Below are positions 9,001 to 11,915 of a DNA stretch of 11,915 bases, one piece after another. A model generated the notes under the pieces. The model did no database searches. It was not told the origin of the DNA and saw only the letters and a list, made by a program, of their open reading frames with translations. The position numbers were made by a program, and so were the translations under genes. The stretch's first letter is position 1. Each line of letters starts with the position of its first letter. Source of the stretch: Physocladia obscura (lineage: Eukaryota > Chytridiomycota > Chytridiomycetes > Chytridiales > Chytriomycetaceae); the NCBI GenBank assembly GCA_027596945.1, contig JADGJH010001106.1, positions 1-11,915 on the forward strand, given 5' to 3'.

Positions 9001-9189
9001 AAAAAATGCTCTTGATTTAAATGTACCATCAAGACAAAAAAATATGCTGCCTTTCTATTTGTTTTATGTTCTTCATATTCAGCGAACTATGACTCTATAG
9101 TTGAATTTCAGCTATTGGATTGAGCACATCTGCGCTCTTGTCAGTTTTCAAACAATCAGGTATTTTCTGGAGCCATCTGTTCTATGTAA

Positions 9190-9463
9190 TATAAAAGAGA
9201 ACCAAGCGAATCAGTGAATAATACATATTTATTCAGATTTGATACTCTGAACTGACTTATTTTTTAGGTATGGTCAATCATGGCGTCAAAATATACAAGC
9301 TGAAGCACTTCATACGCAAGTATTTTCAAATGTGCACGGAACTGTTTCCAATTTTCTGGATTTTGCAAATGCATTTAAATGCTCAGTTGGATCTCCACTG
9401 AATCCAATTGTAAAATGTAAAATTTGGTCTCTTTTTTGTTTAGTTTTATATTATATACCGTAA
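9190..9463 (+). pseudogene. C-terminal remnant of an M13 (neprilysin/ECE-family) metallopeptidase
   Basis: Codons from 9254 read DLFFRYGQSW, then about 50 further residues including VHGTVSN, FANAFKC, GSPLNP and KCKIW (ending 9427). This is the standard M13 C-terminus: LFF..yGQsW, the VR/VHg.vsN segment, AF.C..GSpMNP and C.VW. The frame then runs ten non-homologous codons to TAA at 9461-9463. A second frame at 9190-9252 (YKREPS to RFDTLN) fits the preceding part of the family but meets TGA at 9253-9255, and the LFF frame has TGA at 9248-9250, so a frameshift separates the two halves. The zinc-binding HExxH and ExxxD, the Arg-His substrate segment and the membrane anchor are all absent upstream. 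I read it as a decayed gene end. A real last exon after the TTTTTTAG at 9260-9267 is less likely, because LFF is encoded across that site. Confidence 0.72.
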
Positions 9464-9551
9464 ACAATTTTTTTTTCCACCAGAAAGAGAAAAAATAATG
9501 TTGGCATTCATCACAATTAAAAAAAGTAAATCTTATCGAACGATGATTCGA

Positions 9552-11852
9552 TTAAAGAAGCCAATAGGTTCGCATTTTGCCTTTACCCTGAAAGCAATCC
9601 TTTTAAAAACGAGTGGAAAAACAAAACAAAAAAAAACGCATAAACAAACCTTCACTTCAATATCTCCTCTAACTTCAAATTCCATACTATCGTCATCACC
9701 AAGTCCTGCAATGGTTTGACTAGAAACTTGGATCTTATCAGGTTCCCCTGGTTTAATGAACAATAAGTTGTTATCTGGTTGAAGATGAGAACACATACCT
9801 GTTGTGCACATGCGAGATGCAGTGTTGACAGTATCTCCAAACAAGCAATAACGGCTCATTTTTGTTCCAATGAGACCCTTAATTAGAGGGAAAATAATTT
9901 TTTTTAATACCAAATAAAAACTAAGGTTGAACGCGCAACTCACAGCATTTATTGCACCGGAGTGAATACCTATTCTCAGTCGTATTTTATATTCACCAAC
10001 AATATCTGAAAAGTCCATTCCCATAACAAGTTTTTGAAGTTCAGAGCAACAATTCAGTGCTTGTTTTGTGCATTCAGCGAAATCCTCTTTGCTCTTTTCA
10101 TTTGAAGATGAAATGCCTGCTGCGACCATGTAAGTGTCGGAAACACTTTCGACCTTATTATTTTTGATTTATTATTAGCATTATTATTATTATTTCATTT
10201 TTTGCATTTTTCTACTTTGTATAGTTGGCTATATCTAGCAATAATGGTGTCAAATCGGGTATACAAAACATTCAAAAGTTGTAATATCTTTTCTGGCTTG
10301 ATGGCGCCAACAAGTTTTTTAAACTCCCAAATATCTAGTTATGAAAAAAGTCAAACAGAAAAGAAAAGCGAAAAATAAAAAAAAAAAGCTGACCTGTAAA
10401 AAATAGAGAAACGCAGTTGAAGCTCTCTGGTTCTGGAACTATGCCTTGCTCAATTTTCTCCATGATATGAGACGGAAGCATCATCCCAAGCAAGTTTTGG
10501 GCAACACCAGTATCGGCTCTAAGCTCCTCAGATTGCAAGTGAGTCTCAAGAAGTTCTTTTAAATGGAGGAAAAAAATTTGAAAAAAGGTGGGTAAAAAAA
10601 AACAAAAGACGGAGAGAAAGAAAAAAGAGAGTAATATAGCAGGCACCTTTCATAGTAGCACTTTGCTCCATTTTCAGTTGCTCAATTTCTTCCTCGTGGT
10701 CTTTCAACAGTTCTGAAATTTTTCTGCGGTGCTCTTTCGTCTTTTGAGAAACAACTGTCCTATGTTGCTGTTTCAACTCCGCCAACAATTTTTTATGGTG
10801 AATGGACGCATTTCTACTGCGTTCGTTGCCTAAATTTATTTGATCTTTCGTGTTAATACTTTTTACTTTCTTTTTTTTTTTTTTCCTTCGTTGGTCACCT
10901 GCTTCAATCAGCGTCTGCAACTCTTTTTCAGCCTCTGACAATACCTGGGTATTTTTATTTGCTGCACTATTTTTTTCTACCTCAATTTTTGCGAGATTTG
11001 CTTGGGACCCTTCTTCGTCATCTTTAGTTTCATGTAACGACAGTGTGGAACCTTTGGAGCTAGTTCCTTCGCTTTGGCCTTCGCTTTGGGACGCATCTTC
11101 CTCAATTCCAAAATTCTCAGTCGCCATACCTCCTCGGATGATTGAATTATCCGCAACAACCATCTGGCCATTCATATAGAACGGGGTTACATTTTTTTTT
11201 TGATAATTTTTCAAAGATGGGTTTGAATTTTTGGTACTGTACTTTTTCACGATTGCGAGAAGCGTTTCTGTTTGCTTTTGCAAGTGCAGCAGCTTGTTTT
11301 CTCTGGGACCGTTGAAGTGCAGCCTTGGCAGTTGCTTGTCTGTCCAACAACTGGTTCGCTTCGAGTTTGAATTTTTGGCGTTCTAGTTCTGTGATAATTT
11401 CTGCCTCGATTACAGCGTGCTTTGAGACCAACTCGAACTCCTCTCGCCGCTGAACTGTTTGTATTTCTTCGATTTCTTCCATATTATTAATTTCCAGATC
11501 ATTAATCTGATTTTTGTATTTAGTAGATGACTTTAACAGCTAAAGGTGACAGATTTCTACCTCTCCCATTTGTCTGGCTTTGCAAAGTTGGAGCTCTCTC
11601 AGAAATTCGGATTCTGTTTTTACATTGATTTTTTTACATCAGTTAAAATGAAATCAAAATGATGGTAAAAAACAGCAGAGATAATAACAATAATTGCCTT
11701 TTTGCTGGCGCATATTCGCTTGTTGTGAAGAAATTTCGTTCTCTCTTCTGATTCTTCTCTGCTTGTTCTTGTCTTTGATATTTTTTATTTCAATAGCACG
11801 AATCTGTGTGACAGTATCAGATAAGCGTTGCTGAGACATTGCCAATTCAGTT
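9552..11852 (-). CDS. C3: coiled-coil class III guanylate cyclase, 5' end outside the window
   Basis: Exons in reading order are 11852-11698, 11613-11561, 11506-11243, 11163-10899, 10829-10647, 10555-10394, 10334-10216, 10153-9944, 9877-9799, 9747-9650 and 9587-9552, giving 540 residues plus an incomplete first codon. The exon lengths 155, 53, 264, 183, 162, 119 and 210 equal those of C2, so the two are close structural paralogues. The protein runs from the SQQR coil through the MVVADN acidic linker and the KEHRRK coil to a cyclase domain. That domain keeps TDI and SDTYM (metal Asp pair), VES (Glu), RYCLFGDT (Cys) and NTASRM (Asn, Arg), so it is a predicted active guanylate cyclase. It has one intron that C2 lacks (9748-9798, inside CTTG/EPDK) and a GC-AG intron at 11614-11697. 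The DIxGF motif reads DIWEF. The first exons, equivalent to C2 residues 1 to about 138, must lie beyond 11852. It is convergent with the M13 remnant. Confidence 0.93.
10170..10193. repeat. Imperfect ATT/TTA microsatellite in a C3 intron
   Basis: ATT-type triplets lie inside the C3 intron 10154-10215, between the YSQLYK and VESVSD exons. There is no coding effect. Confidence 0.7.
11614..11697 (-). other. GC-AG intron in C3
   Basis: On the minus strand the donor reads AAAAAG|GCAATT and the acceptor is AACAG. The paralogues splice at exactly this codon (RQQKG, phase 1) with GT donors: C2 at 4941 and C1 at 388. The conserved flanks RQQKG and SEFLRE leave no other sensible boundary. Confidence 0.75.
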
Positions 11853-11892
11853 CTGTTGTGATTATTTATAATACGTTTTTTTTAAATTGATA

Positions 11893-11915
11893 TAATAATA
11901 ATAATAATAATAATA
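11893..11915. repeat. (TAA)n microsatellite at the right edge
   Basis: An uninterrupted TAA repeat runs into the window end, inside the intron upstream of the first visible C3 exon. It could be a point where an assembly breaks or collapses. Confidence 0.8.

Larger units (their letters stand above)
8832..9189. other. Non-coding stretch with palindromic sites
   Basis: No convincing coding sequence on either strand. The left part, to about 9000, is richer in G+C than the flanks. It contains an 8-bp inverted repeat, CTGTTACA at 8932-8939 and TGTAACAG at 8957-8964, enclosing the E-box CACGTG (8948-8953), followed by a full CRE/ATF palindrome TGACGTCA (8993-9000). The right part, 9001-9189, is AT-rich, carries stops in all frames, and shows none of the M13 zinc motifs (HExxH, ExxxD). 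Confidence 0.5.

Noticed and set aside
10850..11179. Plus-strand open frame of 109 codons with an F-rich start
   Set aside because: It is antisense to the C3 linker exon, whose reading is confirmed by two paralogues; the F run is the complement of an intron homopolymer.

Overview
The window looks like nuclear DNA of an early-diverging, probably flagellated (chytrid-like) fungus. Genes are split by many short introns (about 43-134 bp) with T-rich 3' ends. The KH-domain gene has the three-KH layout and C-terminus of fungal Rnc1/Hek2(Khd1)/PBP2 proteins rather than animal PCBPs. Class III nucleotide cyclases with guanylate-type residues, an EDR1/ARMC3-type domain and M13 peptidase sequence are all compatible with a zoosporic fungus. 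The phylum is an inference; nothing in the window proves it.

Layout, left to right: (1) 183-2119, +, a divergent cyclase paralogue, here called C1, with most catalytic residues lost; (2) 2120-2523, promoter and leader of the next gene; (3) 2524-3917, +, a complete three-exon, three-KH-domain RNA-binding protein; (4) 4138-6988, +, a complete 12-exon coiled-coil guanylate cyclase, C2, of 675 residues; (5) 7090-8437, +, a gene with an EDR1/CTR1/ARMC3-type transglutaminase-like domain; (6) 8438-9463, decayed sequence including a clear remnant of an M13 (neprilysin-family) C-terminus; (7) 9552 to the right edge, -, a third cyclase, C3, whose 5' exons lie outside the window.

The main theme is a local family of three cyclases sharing one plan: a long N-terminal coiled coil, an acidic Ser/Gly-rich linker, a second coiled coil with an EHRRK core, then a C-terminal class III cyclase domain. 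C2 and C3 keep both metal aspartates, the guanine-selecting Glu and Cys, and the transition-state Asn and Arg. C1 lost all of these except the first Asp but keeps open, spliceable exons, so it looks like a pseudoenzyme and possible regulatory partner. C2 and C3 point towards each other around the EDR1 gene and the M13 debris. Exon coordinates were derived by aligning the three paralogues by eye; in C2 the 12 exons sum to a whole number of codons.
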